From: Deltaproteobacteria bacterium | Lineage (GTDB): Bacteria > Myxococcota > XYA12-FULL-58-9 | Length of the DNA: 64,000 nucleotides | NCBI GenBank assembly: GCA_016218825.1 | Contig: JACRCV010000101.1 | Coordinates: 33,379-97,378 of the forward strand | Direction: 5' to 3' | In this document: in pieces, positions 1 to 8,135 of the stretch | Numbering within the stretch: position 1 is the first letter of the stretch | How the letters are laid out: each line of letters begins with the position of its first letter | The notes under the pieces: model-generated | The model's input: only the letters and a program-made list of their open reading frames with translations | Told to the model about the DNA's origin: nothing | Database searches by the model: none | Made by a program: the position numbers and the translations under genes

Positions 1-50
1 GTGGACCACTGCTCGTGAGCAGGCCCCGGACCACCCGTCGTGAGCGTCAA
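1..50. mobile_element. Right end of an IS element (rest lies outside the window)
   Basis: The first ~50 bases closely resemble the right end of the IS at 7851-9984. Both carry a copy of a CTCGTGAGCAG-type block followed by a second CGTGAGCG/CGCGAGCG block at the same spacing, with about one indel between them. In this IS family the terminal inverted repeat contains two such transposase-binding blocks, so this looks like the end of a related copy that inserted into, and cut, the minus-strand gene next to it. The exact end cannot be fixed because the other end and the target duplication are not visible. Confidence 0.6.
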
Positions 51-438
51 AACTGAATCCGAGCCGCGCCACCTTCTCGTACCAGTCGGCGGCCTCACGG
101 ATCGACGCCAGCGCCTCCTCGAAGGAGGGCTGCGGCCACGGGGTGAACGCCCCCGTGTCCATGTTGATCATCCCGCCCTGCGCGCCTCCCTTCGGCTTCT
201 CCTTCGCACCCGCGTAGCGTTGCTCCAGGCGGTCGGCGGTCTCGCGCAGCGTCGTCGCGAAGCGGAGCGCCTCTGCCGCGTCCATGTCGTCGTGCATGCG
301 CCGGCAGGCGTCGCTCTCTCCGAGCGCGTCGAGGTTCTCCGCGGCCACCTTGCCACGCAAGGAGCAGCAGGTTCCCATCGGGCCGATGGGGAAGTCGTCG
401 GAAGCGAACGGGCAGGTTGCACGGGCGCAGTGGGTCAT
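1..438 (-). CDS. Hypothetical protein, 3' end cut by an IS end (partial)
   Basis: A minus-strand frame opens with ATG at 438 and stays open to the window edge. The product starts MTHCARATCPF and is not recognised. It has a Cys-rich first 35 residues (CARATC, then TCC) that could bind metal, followed by a charged, probably helical stretch. Codon use fits the neighbourhood, with G/C at third positions. About 130 codons belong to the original gene; the last ~17 are read inside the IS end at 1-50, so the natural C-terminus is lost. No function is proposed. Confidence 0.55.
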   Translation of the reverse strand, partial: MTHCARATCPFASDDFPIGPMGTCCSLRGKVAAENLDALGESDACRRMHDDMDAAEALRFATTLRETADRLEQRYAGAKEKPKGGAQGGMINMDTGAFTPWPQPSFEEALASIREAADWYEKVARLGFSFDAHDGWSGACSRAVVH

Positions 439-695
439 CCCCCGCGGTAGCGCAGCCGTTTCATCGAGGCGGTCGGTTGGTCGTGGAAGCAGATCGAGTC
501 CCATAGAGTGGAGTGGTGAAGAATCAGTTGGTCGGGCCGAACTGAACCCTCACGCTCGCTCCGGAACGCCGCTCCCTCGCGCACCTCCGGGTGTCACCCG
601 TGGGAGTGCACGAGGGGGTGCCGTCGTGGCGCCAGCGACGGCGTGCGCCGACGCGGAGTCAGTGCGCCGGGCGCGCCGTCGACGGTGGCACGGGC

Positions 696-1280
696 CTACG
701 AGTGACCGGAACGCGAAGCCGTCGGGCTCACGATCGCCCACGGTGAAGGAGCCGTCCCGTCGCCGTGCAGGACGAGATACCGTGAGTGGAGAGCGGGGTA
801 GTCCTCGACGGCCCCGCGTGCGCTCCGGACCGCCGCGCGGACGGTGTGTCCCCCTCCGCCGGGCTCGACGAGTCGCTTCATCAAGGCGGTCCACAAGACC
901 ATCACGGCATCCGCGTGCTCCGCGCCGCGGTGGGGAAGAGGTACGTCCCAGGCGCAAGCGACGATCGCCGGGACACCGTTCGCCAGGAACGCCCTCAACA
1001 ATCCCATCGCCTCAGCGCCGTGGGCCTCCGCCCCCCTGCCACCCGAGCAGGCCCCCGACAGCACGAGCTCGCACCGACGCAGGTCGACGCGCACGCCTCG
1101 CGGGTTGACCTGCGATGGCGGGAGAGGAACTCCCGTGGGGGTCTCGGCGCCGGGCAGCCAGAACCCGCCGTCGCGCACGACCGCGTCGGGGCGGATCAAC
1201 TGCCAGTCCTCCTCCGGGTCCGCGGCGAGCGTGAAGCACGACCCGTCGAGCGAGAGTGCGTCGCCGACGACGAGCCCACC
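696..1280 (-). pseudogene. CHAT-domain protease, C-terminal fragment
   Basis: The minus-strand frame is open from 1280 down to the stop at 696. It encodes the last ~190 residues of a CHAT (caspase-HetF-associated with TPRs) domain: a cysteine block (LVLSGACSGG, on the pattern of the CHAT catalytic Cys), a following AIVACAWDVP strand typical of the fold, and a C-terminal segment ending near HGDGT. The upstream part that would hold the catalytic His and any TPRs is missing: an in-frame TGA sits at 1281-1283, exactly where a plus-strand E2-like gene begins. The fragment is therefore probably non-functional and marks a deletion junction. Confidence 0.7.
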
Positions 1281-1282
1281 TC

Positions 1283-1741
1283 ATGACGGGAGGAAACTAC
1301 CCGTACACCTCGCCCACGGCGACCGTGCTCTCGCGGCCGTTCCCGTGGACGCCCCACGTGCACCCTCAGACGGGCATGGTGTGCATGGGAGAGGCATGGC
1401 GCCTGAGCGTCGGCCGCATGCTGTTCCCGCAGCTCATCGTGCACGTGATGCACTGCCTGAACTTCGACGAGCCGGACCGCGGCCCCAAGTACGTGGGCTG
1501 GAACGCCGAGGCGATCAACTACTGGCGCCAGAAGCTGCACACGCAGCCGCTGCACCCCGATCTGCTGTACCCCGTGCTTCCCCTCGAACTCACGCACGGA
1601 ATCCCGGCAGCAGGGAGCGGGATGCGCATCCTCGGAGCCGCGACCCCCGAGGACGAGGGGGGCGGCTTCAGGTTCGTGCGGGCCGAGCCTAGCGAAGATG
1701 CGAGCGGCTTCCGGCTGCTCTCGCCGGAGGCGGCCCGATGA
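1283..1741 (+). CDS. E2/UBC-like ubiquitin-conjugating domain protein, 5'-truncated
   Basis: The 152-residue product carries the core of a prokaryotic E2 fold: an opening NYPYTSP (the YPxxxP strand), then an SRPFPWTPHVHP segment, then GMVCMGEAW with a cysteine (about residue 34) at the position of the E2 catalytic Cys, then a helix and LNFDEP resembling the conserved end of UBC domains. Helix 1 and the first strands expected before the YP motif are absent. Their loss coincides with the junction to the CHAT fragment at 1280-1283, so ATG 1283 may be a fortuitous start. The stop overlaps the JAB gene start by 4 bp (ATGA), pointing to an ubiquitin-like conjugation or deconjugation operon. A gene for the modifier itself could have lain upstream and been deleted. 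Confidence 0.65.
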   Translation: MTGGNYPYTSPTATVLSRPFPWTPHVHPQTGMVCMGEAWRLSVGRMLFPQLIVHVMHCLNFDEPDRGPKYVGWNAEAINYWRQKLHTQPLHPDLLYPVLPLELTHGIPAAGSGMRILGAATPEDEGGGFRFVRAEPSEDASGFRLLSPEAAR

Positions 1742-2715
1742 CCCCCTCGCAGGAGCGCGCGGAGACCTCCGCAGGCTTCCTGGTCGTCGCGCGCCACGAC
1801 GAGCCCGTCACGCGGCGTGACCGCTCGCGAGCCCGCGCGGGCTGGCGGATCTTCCGCGGCGGCGACGGCTTCGAGGCCGCCATCGCGGAGGACGTCGCCG
1901 AGCGGCTCCTCGCGCTCTCCCGCGCGGCCGAGCCCAACGAGTGGTACGGCCTCCTCGTCGGACGCGTGCACGACGACGCGGAGGGGCGACACGTCGTGGT
2001 CGTCGGGGTCCTGATCGACGCCGACGCGCGGACGAGTCCCGGGGCGGCGGCGACGACCCCCGAGTCGGAGCTCGCGACGCGACAGCTCGCGGCGCGGCTC
2101 TTCCCCGACGCGGTCATCGTCGGGTGGACGCACGGGCACGTGCGTTGCGGCGCGCGGTACTCCCCGGTCGACCTCCAGAACCAGCGGACGTGGCGGCAGC
2201 CCCACGCGCTCGGGATCGTGTGCGACCCCTGGGACACGGTCGAGGGTCCCTTCGGCGTGTACCGCGGCCCGCAGTCCGAACGGCTCACGCCGGTCGGGTC
2301 GGGCGCGGCGGACGACGCGAGGCTCGTGATCGTCGGGCCCGCCGCGCCCACGGCGGCCCCGAGCGGCCCGACGCCGAAGCCTCCGCGGCGCGGGCGGCGG
2401 ATTCGCATCCTGCCCGTCCTTCTCGTGATCGCGGCGACGCTCGGCACTTGGGCGACGCTCGCGACGCGCAGGCGCGTGGCGGGCCTCGCCGCCCGCGTCG
2501 ACGCGCTCGAGAGACGCGCGCTCCAGGGCGCGACCCACGGCGTCGCCGCGCCCGCGCGCTCCCCCTCGTTTCGCACGGCGACGGCCCGCGCTCACCGGAC
2601 GCACGAGCCGGACCGGCCTGCGCCCGTGCCGTCCGCGGAGGCCCCGAGGGCGCCGAACGATGGCCACGGTCTCGATGGCGGAGCGATGATCGATGCCAAG
2701 GGAGGGCCGTCGTGA
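1738..2715 (+). CDS. JAB/JAMM metalloprotease with C-terminal membrane segment
   Basis: The 325-residue protein has the JAMM zinc-site pattern: Glu68 (NEWYGLLVG), His132-Gly-His134 (GWTHGH) and Ser142-x-x-Asp145 (SPVD). JAB peptidases of this kind cleave isopeptide or peptide bonds after ubiquitin-like modifiers. After the catalytic domain (roughly residues 30-185) comes a Pro-rich linker and one membrane helix (about residues 222-245, RILPVLLVIAATLG), then a charged tail. The enzyme is probably membrane-anchored, with orientation unknown. The start overlaps the E2-like gene and the stop overlaps the next gene, so all three are likely co-translated. Confidence 0.75.
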   Translation: MTPSQERAETSAGFLVVARHDEPVTRRDRSRARAGWRIFRGGDGFEAAIAEDVAERLLALSRAAEPNEWYGLLVGRVHDDAEGRHVVVVGVLIDADARTSPGAAATTPESELATRQLAARLFPDAVIVGWTHGHVRCGARYSPVDLQNQRTWRQPHALGIVCDPWDTVEGPFGVYRGPQSERLTPVGSGAADDARLVIVGPAAPTAAPSGPTPKPPRRGRRIRILPVLLVIAATLGTWATLATRRRVAGLAARVDALERRALQGATHGVAAPARSPSFRTATARAHRTHEPDRPAPVPSAEAPRAPNDGHGLDGGAMIDAKGGPS

Positions 2716-3032
2716 TGGACACGCTGCACCGCTGGGGGCTCGCGCTCGTCGTGGCGGGCGTGCTCTTCGCCGGCCGCGGGGAGATCGCAGCCGCGATCCA
2801 CGACGCCGCGCCGGACGCCACCGCGGGTGACCTCGCGCGGATCGCGCTCCTGCTCGGGTTCGCGGCCTTCGGCTGGTACCACTGGAGCCATCGCGACGAA
2901 GCAGAACGACGCCGCGAACGCGCCGAGGACATCCGGCGGCTGCCTCGCCGTCGAGCACTGCCCCCACCGCCCGGCGGCGGTGCGCCCCCACCCGACCCGC
3001 CCGCCGATGCGCACGCGAACGGGGAACCATAG
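2715..3032 (+). CDS. Small membrane protein
   Basis: This 105-residue protein starts with ATG at 2715, inside the TGATG overlap with the JAB stop. It has two hydrophobic segments (WGLALVVAGVLFAG near the N-terminus and ARIALLLGFAAFGWYHW at about residues 38-55), then an Arg/Glu-rich stretch and a Pro-rich C-terminal tail. No family is recognised. Being wedged between a membrane-anchored JAB protein and a TraG-like ATPase suggests it is part of the same membrane assembly. That is inference from position only. Confidence 0.6.
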   Translation: MDTLHRWGLALVVAGVLFAGRGEIAAAIHDAAPDATAGDLARIALLLGFAAFGWYHWSHRDEAERRRERAEDIRRLPRRRALPPPPGGGAPPPDPPADAHANGEP

Positions 3033-3050
3033 GCATTGAGGGAGGTTTCT

Positions 3051-4697
3051 ATGAGCGACTGGTGGCGTGGCCAGCGTCGGCTCCTCGGCAACGACGAGGC
3101 GGCTGCGCAGAGGGCGGAGCGGGCGGCGCTCGCCCGCGTGACCGCGGTGCCCCTCGTGGATCCGCGGTTCCACGCGGAGATGGCGCAGCTCGCGGCACGC
3201 CCCCGCGAGGCGATCACACTCGGCACTGCGACCGCCGATCCCCGCGTCATGGTGCGCGTCCCGACCAACGAAGCCGGCCTCGGCGGCCACACCGTGGTGC
3301 TCGGCGGGAGCGGCACCGGCAAGACCATGCTCGCGCTCGCGCTCGCGCGTGAGCGCCTTCGACGGTTCGCCCGCGACCCCGACGGCGAGGGCTTCTACGC
3401 GCACGACCACAAGGCCGAGTTCGTGCCCCTGCTGTGCGAGGTCATCGGCGAGCTCGTCGACGAACTCCCGAAGGCCGAGGCGCGTCGCCTCCTCGATCGC
3501 CTCGTCGTCATCAACCCGTTCTCGACGGAGGCGCTCATCCCCTTCCAGATCCTGAAAGCCGAGCCCGGCGTCGCGCCCGAGCTGCAGGCCTTCGAGGCGA
3601 CGACGCTCGTCAACCGCCTGGGCGGCGCCGCGTGCGGCGTGAATCAGGACGACTTCCTCTACAAGGGCCTGCTCGCGTGCGTGACGCTCAACATCTCGAT
3701 GCCGGAGTTCGCGCGCCTGCTCGACCGCCCCGCCGAGTTCTGCGCGCTCGCGGCGCAGTGCCCGTCGGCCGAGGCGCGCTCGTACTTCGCCGGGGGCGTG
3801 CGCGTCACGGCCGCCGCCCTCCAGGGCCTGCGGGCGCGTATCGACCGCCTGCTCCGACTCCCCGCGACGCGGCAGATGCTCGGCGCGAAGGACTCGCTGC
3901 CCCTCCGCAGACTCATGACGTCGCACGTCATCCTCGTCAACGACGGCGCCCCGCCGCTGGGCTGCGAGGACATCGGCGCCTTCTGGCGCGGGCTCCTCGC
4001 GCTCAAGTTCACCCGCGCGATCTTCGAGCGGGCGCCTGAGGAGGTCGCGCGCCCAGTCGCGGCCTTCATCGACGAGTGGCAGGAGGGGCTCGCCGCCGGG
4101 GGCGACATCGCGGACCACTACGAGCGCGTGCTCAGCATGGCGCGCTCACGCGGGGTGTTCCTGACGCTGATCTCGCAGTCGCTCGCGGGCGCCGCCAAGG
4201 TCTCGGCGTCGCTCCCGAAGGTCGTCGCGACCAACACCAACACGCAGATCCTCTTCCGGGCGTCGATCGAGGACGCCCGCGCCATGGCCCACATACTCCC
4301 TGTGACCGGGCGCGCGCCGCGTCCGGCGGGGCTCCCGTGGGAGGGGCGCGCCCGCTCGCCGTACCTCACGCCGCAGGAGGAGTTGCAAGCCCGGATCGAG
4401 GAGGCCGCGTCGCTCCCCGACCGGACGTTCTACCTCTGGAACCGGCGTCGACCGTACCGCGCGGTCCTCGCGCAATCGGTGGACGTCACGATCCGGCGAA
4501 CCGTGATGCGCGCCGCGGACCTCGCGTGGCGGCTCCGCAACGGCGCCCTCGCGGTCCCCGTCGACGACCTCCGCGCGACGGAGCCGCAGCCGCCGGAGGG
4601 AACGTTCCGCGTGGTGTCGCCCGACGAGGCCGACCCTCCCGCCGTCGCGGCGTGGCCGTCGCGCCGCCCGCGCCGGGGTGGTCCACGCGGCCCGTGA
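3051..4697 (+). CDS. TraG/VirD4/HerA-like P-loop ATPase
   Basis: The start ATG 3051 is preceded by GGGAGG at good spacing. The 548-residue protein has Walker A GGSGTGKT (residues 85-92), a Walker B-like AAFIDEWQ at about residue 340, and the LISQS block about 35 residues later that is typical of conjugative coupling ATPases and VirB4/HerA relatives. No N-terminal membrane helix is present, so unlike canonical VirD4 it would need a partner to sit at the membrane; the small membrane proteins on either side are candidates. The C-terminus is Arg/Pro-rich and low in complexity. A role in pumping DNA or remodelling a membrane-associated complex is likely, but its link to the E2/JAB genes is only positional. 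Confidence 0.7.
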   Translation: MSDWWRGQRRLLGNDEAAAQRAERAALARVTAVPLVDPRFHAEMAQLAARPREAITLGTATADPRVMVRVPTNEAGLGGHTVVLGGSGTGKTMLALALARERLRRFARDPDGEGFYAHDHKAEFVPLLCEVIGELVDELPKAEARRLLDRLVVINPFSTEALIPFQILKAEPGVAPELQAFEATTLVNRLGGAACGVNQDDFLYKGLLACVTLNISMPEFARLLDRPAEFCALAAQCPSAEARSYFAGGVRVTAAALQGLRARIDRLLRLPATRQMLGAKDSLPLRRLMTSHVILVNDGAPPLGCEDIGAFWRGLLALKFTRAIFERAPEEVARPVAAFIDEWQEGLAAGGDIADHYERVLSMARSRGVFLTLISQSLAGAAKVSASLPKVVATNTNTQILFRASIEDARAMAHILPVTGRAPRPAGLPWEGRARSPYLTPQEELQARIEEAASLPDRTFYLWNRRRPYRAVLAQSVDVTIRRTVMRAADLAWRLRNGALAVPVDDLRATEPQPPEGTFRVVSPDEADPPAVAAWPSRRPRRGGPRGP

Positions 4698-4877
4698 GGG
4701 CGTCCCGGGAGTAGTCCCGGAGAGGGCTCGCGTCGGGCGCCACGCCCCCCGCGCGCCGCGCCATCCACGATGTGGAGGCCACCATCCACCAGGAGCAGCC
4801 AACGCGGAGCGAGCAATCCTTGCGGTGCGAGTTCGATCGGGTACCGGACCCAATCCTCACCCTTCACCTCGCACCCT

Positions 4878-5030
4878 ATGAACAACTCCATGCTCTGCAA
4901 CGTCCTCGGCGAGATCTCGCCCTGGAGCTCGCAACTCATCCCGCCGCTCGGACTCCTCGTGCTCGTCTACGTCCTCATCCGCCCCCGGCGCCGCTCGGCG
5001 CGGTACTGGTCTGCCTGGCGCAGGCGCTGA
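4878..5030 (+). CDS. Very small single-pass membrane protein
   Basis: Fifty codons from ATG 4878 encode a short polar N-terminus, one hydrophobic segment (PPLGLLVLVYVLI) and a basic tail (RPRRRSARYW). The positive-inside pattern suggests the N-terminus faces out. There is no clear Shine-Dalgarno sequence and no family match by eye. It is kept because the hydrophobic segment is clean and the frame is well placed between two genes of the same strand, but it could be chance. Confidence 0.35.
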   Translation: MNNSMLCNVLGEISPWSSQLIPPLGLLVLVYVLIRPRRRSARYWSAWRRR

Positions 5031-5451
5031 ACCGCGCTGCCTCGGCGTTTGCGGCGCGGCCCGGGCCGGAGCGGAGGCGCTGCGCGGCGCGCGTGGGTGC
5101 GGCCCGGGTCGGGATCGCCCGACCGGGCGGGACGGTTCTACGCGGCACGCCACGGCGAGTGGAGCCCGCATCGGGCTACGCGATGCGGAGCCTCACGCGT
5201 CGCAGGAAGAGCCACGCGGGCGTCGGTGGCCCGCTGATGGACGGTGCCTTCACGCGGAGGCCGACCGGGGTCGTGGGTCCGGAGCCCCGACGACCTCGCA
5301 CCGCCAGGACCCGCTCTCCCCGCCACGCCACGGGCGACCGCGCGAGAGACCGCGTCCAAGAGCGCCCCAGGCGCCGCAGCAGCGGCTTGACGGCCCCGGT
5401 CGCGCCCCGCGCCCTTTTCCACGACGCACCCCCGACACCACGAGGTCACCC
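5031..5451. other. Gene-free stretch
   Basis: Very GC-rich. All frames here give Arg/Ala/Pro-rich sequences typical of antisense shadows. I see no convincing gene, promoter or terminator. Confidence 0.4.
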
Positions 5452-5778
5452 ATGAAGGGCTTCTCCACCCCCACGCCAGCGCGCATCGTCGTCGCTGTTC
5501 TGCTCCTGCCCGTCTTCGCGCTCTACGGCCTCTACGTCGCCCTGGTCGAGGCCGCCGCGCTCGTCGCGGGCCTCGGTCGATCGCGCGCCGCGCACGCCGA
5601 CACGCTCCACTGCCCGCACGGCCACCCCAACGCCACCGTCGGGCGGTTCGCCTGCGCGAGCTGCCACGCCACCTACCTCGGCTGGGTCGGGCGCTGCGCG
5701 ATCTGCGGCGCAGGCGCGGGGTGGGTGCCGTGCGAGGTCTGCGACGTGAGCATCCCGCTGCCCTGGGAGCGGCCGTGA
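5452..5778 (+). CDS. Small membrane protein with zinc-ribbon-like Cys pairs
   Basis: This 108-residue protein has an N-terminal hydrophobic segment (residues ~10-40, ARIVVAVLLLPVFALYGLYV). After it come several Cys/His pairs (CPHGH, CASCH, CAICG, CEVC) that could form two zinc knuckles. It is therefore probably a membrane-tethered zinc-binding protein. The stop overlaps the GTG start of the next gene (GTGA), so the two are translationally coupled. Function unknown. Confidence 0.6.
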   Translation: MKGFSTPTPARIVVAVLLLPVFALYGLYVALVEAAALVAGLGRSRAAHADTLHCPHGHPNATVGRFACASCHATYLGWVGRCAICGAGAGWVPCEVCDVSIPLPWERP

Positions 5779-6611
5779 CGGCGGCACGGGTGAAGCGCGG
5801 GCTCCCTCGGGCCGCGCCGCGGTCGATTCTCAATGAGCGCCACTACGACGCGCTCGAGAGGATCCAGTGGGCGCGCTTCCTCTCGACCGGGCAGGTGAGG
5901 CGCAGCGCACCCTACCCCTCGGACCGGACGGCGCAGAGGGGTCTGCGCGGACTGCTCGACCACCGACTCGTGAGCGCGCACCTCCAGGGCGAGGCGCTCC
6001 AGCGGGAAACCGTGTTCACGGTCACGGCGCGGGGACTCGAGGCGCTAGCCGCGGCGGTCCGGCTCGAAGGCCCGCTTCCCCCGCCGACGCGCATCCCGCG
6101 ACCCCAGAAGCTCCGACACGCGCTCGCCATCCGCGACGTCTTCTGCGCGTACCTCGTCGCCGAGCGCGAGGGCCACCTCGACCTCGTGGACTTCCACTTC
6201 GACAGCGACCTCGCGGGCGACGCGCGCTTCCAGGCCGCGGGCCTCGTCCCCGACGCCGTCGTCGTGACCGAGCGCGGCGGCGGGCGGACGACGGCCGGGA
6301 TCGAGGTGGACCTCGGCACCGAGCCCACACGCGTGCTGCGCGACAAGTTCGACCGCTGGCGCCAGATTCTGTCGGCGGCCACCGTCGCGGCGGCGGCCGC
6401 CCCGACGACGCTTATCGTGACCGCGGCGCGCCCGACGCGACGGGCCACGATCCAGCGCCTCGTCGAGGACGCGGGCGTGGGGGCCGTGACGAAGGTCGTG
6501 CTCGCAACCGAGCTGCCCGGTCTGCTCCGGGCGGACGTTGCGGATGCGCCGACGCCGCCCGAGGCGCGAGCCGCGCCCGAGGATGCTCCCGTGCGCTTCC
6601 GCGTGCTGTAG
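5775..6611 (+). CDS. Replication-relaxation-like protein
   Basis: The 278-residue product starts with GTG 5775 in a 4-bp overlap with the upstream stop. The N-terminal third reads as a winged helix: a helix around LERIQWARFLSTGQV, a recognition-like segment and a wing before a VFTVTARGLEAL motif. The middle holds an RHALAIRDVFCAYLVA helix, then acidic strands and VPDAVVV with a Glu-Val-Asp (GIEVDLGTE), as in plasmid replication-relaxation proteins, which have a fold resembling restriction-type nucleases. A second member of the same family is at 20759-21598. Its role in the element, probably replication or transfer, is inferred from the family. Confidence 0.55.
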   Translation: MTAARVKRGLPRAAPRSILNERHYDALERIQWARFLSTGQVRRSAPYPSDRTAQRGLRGLLDHRLVSAHLQGEALQRETVFTVTARGLEALAAAVRLEGPLPPPTRIPRPQKLRHALAIRDVFCAYLVAEREGHLDLVDFHFDSDLAGDARFQAAGLVPDAVVVTERGGGRTTAGIEVDLGTEPTRVLRDKFDRWRQILSAATVAAAAAPTTLIVTAARPTRRATIQRLVEDAGVGAVTKVVLATELPGLLRADVADAPTPPEARAAPEDAPVRFRVL

Positions 6612-6691
6612 GCGCTCCGAACGAGCACGGTGATCCTATCGACGGGAGTGGGGCAGTCGCGCCTTGCGTGCCCTCGCGGCGCGAAAAATCA

Positions 6692-7510
6692 ATGAATAAC
6701 AATCAGTTGCCACCGGCAAGACACATGGCAAGGCGCGAGCTCTTGAATTCTTGCCACGGGTCGGACGACACTCCGGCCGTGGACGACGCCATCACCGAAC
6801 GCCGGGCCATTGGAGAGCGGGTGGACCAGCTTCTCTCGGAGAAGGTGCCGCCCTGGACGCGGGCTCACCTCGCGCGCGAGAGCGGCGTACCGGAGTCGAC
6901 GATCTCTCGGGTCAGCAACGGCGTGCGTGCGCCGACGATCGAGGTGATCGAGGCCATCGCGAAGGCTCTCGGCATGTCCGCGGCGCAGCTCGTCGCCGGC
7001 ACGGACTCCGAGGACCGCCTCGCGGAGGCCGAGCGTCTCGTGCGCCGCGCCGACTACGAGGCGATGCGCGCGAAGATGATCGAGTTCGAACGGAGGGCCA
7101 ACGACCTCGACTCGATCGCCGCCCAGACGCGCGAGGCGCTCGAACAGGAACGCGCGCGCTCGCGGCAACTTCGCGAGGACGCCGCGCGGCTGACCCTGGA
7201 GCGTGATGACGCCCGACGCGAGGCCGACGCCCACGAGGCCGAGGCGCACCGGCTGCGGTTCGGACTCGAGCGTGCGGTGGTGGAGATCACCGAGCTCCGC
7301 CGACAGCTCAAGGAGGTGTCCGACGCCGTCGAGTCGACGCGGCGCACGGGCCGCATCGCGGCAGTGCTCGCGGGCATCGCCGCGATCCCGGTCATCGCCA
7401 CGGTGAGCGACTTCCTCCGGGATGACGACGAAGCCCCGCCGCCCCCAGCCCGCGAGGACGCGGCGGGGCGCCCCCGACCAACGCGATCCCGCAAGCGATC
7501 GCAGCGGTGA
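6692..7510 (+). CDS. XRE-family regulator with coiled coil and membrane segment
   Basis: From ATG 6692 the protein has 272 residues; an alternative start is ATG 6725. An XRE-type helix-turn-helix lies at about residues 45-110 (HLARESGVPESTISRVSNG, then IEAIAKALGMSAAQL). It is followed by a long heptad-rich coiled coil (about 120-220), a hydrophobic segment near residues 225-245 (RIAAVLAGIAAIPVIATV) and a basic tail. A membrane-tethered DNA-binding protein with a coiled coil is unusual: it could be a regulator that reports a membrane state or an anchor for element DNA. The 5' side (6612-6691) is more AT-rich just before the start and may hold the promoter. Confidence 0.65.
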   Translation: MNNNQLPPARHMARRELLNSCHGSDDTPAVDDAITERRAIGERVDQLLSEKVPPWTRAHLARESGVPESTISRVSNGVRAPTIEVIEAIAKALGMSAAQLVAGTDSEDRLAEAERLVRRADYEAMRAKMIEFERRANDLDSIAAQTREALEQERARSRQLREDAARLTLERDDARREADAHEAEAHRLRFGLERAVVEITELRRQLKEVSDAVESTRRTGRIAAVLAGIAAIPVIATVSDFLRDDDEAPPPPAREDAAGRPRPTRSRKRSQR

Positions 7511-7545
7511 CCCGAACCCAAGCTTGCAGCAGGGAGCACTGGACC

Positions 7546-7872
7546 ATGGCCCGATTCAGCGACCCCCTCCACCCCCGGCACGCGGCCGCGCGCTTCGCGT
7601 ACCGCGCCGGCAACTACATCCTCCACTTCGACGACGGGACGGCGTACTCCGGGCGCCAGAGCCCGAGCTCGGACCGCATCGGCAAGCACCTGCGCCGCCA
7701 CGGTCCGTCGCTCGTCGCGGTGCAGATCATGATGGACCACGCCGACGACCCGTGCCGGCGCGCGGCGCGCGAGAAGGCTGCGGTGCGCGCCCTGCGCGCC
7801 GACCTGATCCCCGTCCGCAACCGCGTGACCCCCTCTACGCCGCGCCTGTGTGTCGGCGCTCACGAAAAGTGA
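7546..7872 (+). CDS. Small GIY-YIG-like protein, C-terminus changed by IS insertion
   Basis: ATG 7546 follows a GGGAG about 10 bases upstream. The product has an N-terminal strand NYILHFDDGTAYSG, then RIGKHLRRHG and a late A-RE-A-A-RAL helix ending in IPVRNR. This order resembles compact GIY-YIG nuclease-like domains, but the GIY and YIG signatures are not clear, so the call is weak. The IS at 7851 replaced the natural end: joining the two flanks across the 8-bp target duplication gives ...RLCLRLPNGW and a stop at 10014-10016, so only the last few residues were swapped. Confidence 0.45.
   Translation: MARFSDPLHPRHAAARFAYRAGNYILHFDDGTAYSGRQSPSSDRIGKHLRRHGPSLVAVQIMMDHADDPCRRAAREKAAVRALRADLIPVRNRVTPSTPRLCVGAHEK
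7843..7850. repeat. Target-site duplication, left copy (CGCCTGTG)
   Basis: The 8-bp sequence CGCCTGTG immediately precedes the IS end TGTCGGCGCTC and is repeated exactly at 9985-9992, just after the opposite end. Confidence 0.85.
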
Positions 7873-7902
7873 CCCACCTGTGCTCGCGAGAAGTGACCTA
7901 CA
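7851..7902 (+). repeat. IS terminal inverted repeat, left
   Basis: It starts TGTCGGCGCTC and contains two blocks of the type GCTC-A/G-CGA-x-AAGTGACC. Its match to the reverse complement of 9933-9984 is roughly four in five positions, and the first 11 bases are identical. Confidence 0.8.
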
Positions 7903-8135
7903 CCGCGGAGCACGTTTCCGATCCGATCTTCCCCCCTTGTTGAAGACTCTGCGCGGGGTGGAGGGAGGCATCTCAGGATGGACGTCTCGCCGCGGGGGCG
8001 ACCGTCGTCGTCACGGGGAGGTCAACGGGATGTCGGTGGACGTCGGCGGGCCGGTCGAGCGACCGGGCGTCGAGGCGGCACCGTGTCGGTGCCGGGGAGG
8101 GTGGGGGTGTCGAGGCGGGCCGACGAGGGCCGGGT

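Noticed and set aside
1519..3036. 505-residue minus-strand open frame (and similar long ones at 2592-4118, 10207-12174, 29195-31240, 36059-37855, 37979-40138)
   Set aside because: Antisense to genes with clear motifs; compositions are Arg/Ala/Pro-rich with no domain signatures, as expected of shadows in high-GC DNA.
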